From an uncultured Bacteroidales bacterium (GTDB taxonomy: Bacteria; Bacteroidota; Bacteroidia; Bacteroidales; Bacteroidaceae), in assembly GCA_902789725.1 (NCBI GenBank), contig CADAPC010000018.1, positions 1 to 50,889 of the forward strand: a DNA stretch of 50,889 nucleotides, written 5' to 3'. Below the pieces are notes generated by a model. The model worked only from the letters and a program-made list of their open reading frames with translations. It was not told the origin of the DNA and searched no databases. Each line of letters starts with the position of its first letter. Within the stretch, counting starts at the first letter, position 1. Below, in pieces: positions 49,973 to 50,889 of the stretch. The translations under genes and the position numbers were made by a program.

Positions 49973-50521
49973 TTAGAACTTCACTTTTCTTTCAGGAGCC
50001 ATGAAAGAGCAGAAACGAGCCTCGCCGTTGGTGATGTAGAGCACGGCCATGTTACCATCGTCGGCCTTGTACATTTACTTCAGGCTCTCGTTGCGCTTCA
50101 GGAACTCCTCCTTTACGCTCAAGGTCTCGTCGTTCACCAAGGTGCCCGACACTCGCATCCACTCGCTGCCAGAGGGTTTCAAGGCGCAAATTTCGAACAT
50201 TCCGTTCTTGGCCATCTGCTTATACACATCCTTCACTTTACCCGTCATGATGTACAGACGTCCATCTATAATCTCCGACACGCCAAAGGCGCGAACATGT
50301 GGTTGGTCACCGTCGACGGTCGCAATGAAGAATGTGCCACATTCCTTCAAGTAAGCTTGCACCTCTTCCATGTTTGCCTGCTTTGTTTCCGGGTCAATGC
50401 TTTCAGTTGCTTCTGTCTGAGCAACTGCTTCTGTCTGGTTCTCTACTGCCGCTGAAGGCTTGTTTTGCGTGCAAGCCACCATTGTCAGCAGCATTGCAAA
50501 GGTGAAAAAAATCTTTTTCAT
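49973..50521 (-). pseudogene. Pyridoxamine-5'-phosphate-oxidase-like lipoprotein gene interrupted by TAA
   Basis: The frame from the ATG at 50521 has a lipobox (LTMVAC), a low-complexity Glu/Thr linker, and a flavin split-barrel domain: MEEVQAYLKECGTFFIATVD, PHVRAFGVSEIIDGRLYIMTG, KVKDVYKQMAKNGMFEICAL, WMRVSGTLV. It stops at TAA 50075-50077, but the same frame continues without gap for 33 codons (MYKADDGNMAVLYITNGEAR, then FCSFMAPE) to a second TAA at 49973-49975; this is the expected C-terminal strand of the domain. A single base change could have created the stop. The truncated product (50075-50521, 148 aa) would lack the last strand, so activity is doubtful. Promoter at 50678-50685. Confidence 0.75.
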
Positions 50522-50546
50522 GCCATTTATATGAGTTTGTTGTTTG

Positions 50547-50636
50547 TTAACACACAATAAGGGCATCATCAGTTGCCGTGAAGGCATAGCGCGTTTCGCT
50601 ATAACCCAAGACCGCCTTTATTGCTTTCTGTTCCAT
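50547..50636 (-). CDS. Possible 29-residue small protein in the leader of the split-barrel gene
   Basis: After the -7 box at 50678-50685 the first ATG (50636) opens a frame reading MEQKAIKAVLGYSETRYAFT, then ATDDALIVC, ending at TAA 50547-50549, 25 bp before the lipoprotein start. The composition is protein-like, but no homolog is recognised. It could be a leader peptide or an independent small protein. Confidence 0.35.
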   Translation of the reverse strand: MEQKAIKAVLGYSETRYAFTATDDALIVC

Positions 50637-50677
50637 CACTATTATTGGTTTTAATTGACGGGTATCATTTCATGTGG

Positions 50678-50685
50678 CAAAGTTA
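50678..50685 (-). promoter_or_regulatory. -7 box for the split-barrel lipoprotein gene
   Basis: The minus strand reads TAACTTTG (then CC), giving a leader of about 150 nt that contains the 29-codon frame. Confidence 0.6.
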
Positions 50686-50819
50686 CGAATAAACGAGCGA
50701 AGTGCCAAAGGGAAAAACATGCATTTTTGCCACAAAGCTTCGTAGCAATTGCTGGAGGCGCATCTGGCAAAAACTTCAAAACTTTGTAACCAATAGTTCG
50801 TTAAAAATTCAAGATATGG

Positions 50820-50889
50820 CTTAACGGCTATGCCGCGCAGCCAAAGAGTTCTTTGAAAATGTGATTAATTAAAGTTTGGTTCGGTCGGT
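50820..50889 (+). other. Possible beginning of an rRNA operon leader
   Basis: The last bases contain AAAGAGTTCTTTGAAAATGT, which resembles from memory the boxA-like TTCTTTGA stretch found ahead of 16S rRNA in Bacteroidales. No rRNA sequence itself is inside the window, so this is only suggested. The 253 bp between the 29-codon frame and the window end hold no protein gene that I can support. Confidence 0.3.

Overview
The window comes from the chromosome of a member of the Bacteroidales, most likely a Prevotella-like bacterium. The strongest sign is the promoter signal: most gene starts are preceded by the Bacteroidetes -7 box TAnnTTTG, often with TTTG or TTG 19-21 nt further upstream. Shine-Dalgarno sequences are largely absent. 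The gene content agrees: HU-HIG protein, GH97 and GH53 enzymes, an inositol-phosphate synthase, a MetH-activation domain on its own, and many Sec or lipoprotein signals. The species cannot be named from the sequence alone.

Layout. 1-5000: the end of an AAA-ATPase/nuclease-like gene, a terminator, then leftward genes for a histidine phosphatase, an esterase, and an acidic lipoprotein-LemA-M48 protease cluster. 5050-9190: rightward radA, a TetR regulator with fabG, a small MITE-like inverted-repeat element, and an RluA-type pseudouridine synthase. 9246-10740: a cyclophilin lipoprotein, then a long gene-free stretch that holds a complete transcription unit for a noncoding RNA of about 210 nt (promoter, tandem hairpins, U-tract) on the minus strand. 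10740-17090: a sensor-less histidine kinase and a tightly overlapping leftward operon, thiD/pdxK-leuB-metA-U32-SH3 lipoprotein, chained by ATGA overlaps or near-overlaps. 17185-20550: leftward coiled-coil membrane protein, rpe, short comEC and a 77-aa helicase-associated-domain protein.

20700-25250 looks like accessory DNA: an HU-HIG protein, three 22-bp tandem palindromic units next to an AT-rich tract, an 11-bp tandem array abutting the stop of a CHC2/Toprim primase, an SF3 helicase overlapping that primase, and a decayed gene with frameshifts. This is the best candidate for a cryptic integrated replicon. 25370-31820 returns to core and sugar metabolism: NrnA, GH97, a nucleoside-hydrolase-like secreted protein, AroB and RfbC. 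31880-38260 holds GH53, GH13 and three glycosyltransferases. 38380-45860 holds free-methionine-sulfoxide reductase, inositol-3-phosphate synthase, and a rightward set (dolichol-phosphate-mannose-synthase-like protein, dihydroorotase, MetH activation domain, metallophosphoesterase) followed by PlsC. 45960-50889 holds two envelope proteins with RsmI, an AI-2E-family permease, tRNA-Lys, and a flavin-split-barrel lipoprotein gene broken by an in-frame TAA. The last 70 bases may be the start of an rRNA leader.

Two themes run through the window. First, AT-rich interspersed repeats built on GTGAAAA/GAAGAGTGAA form hairpins between genes and run into the 3' ends of coding regions. Second, most intergenic regions resolve cleanly into a Bacteroidetes promoter plus a hairpin terminator, so the few unexplained stretches (10205-10452, 8331-8467, 21674-21991, 24596-25216) stand out.
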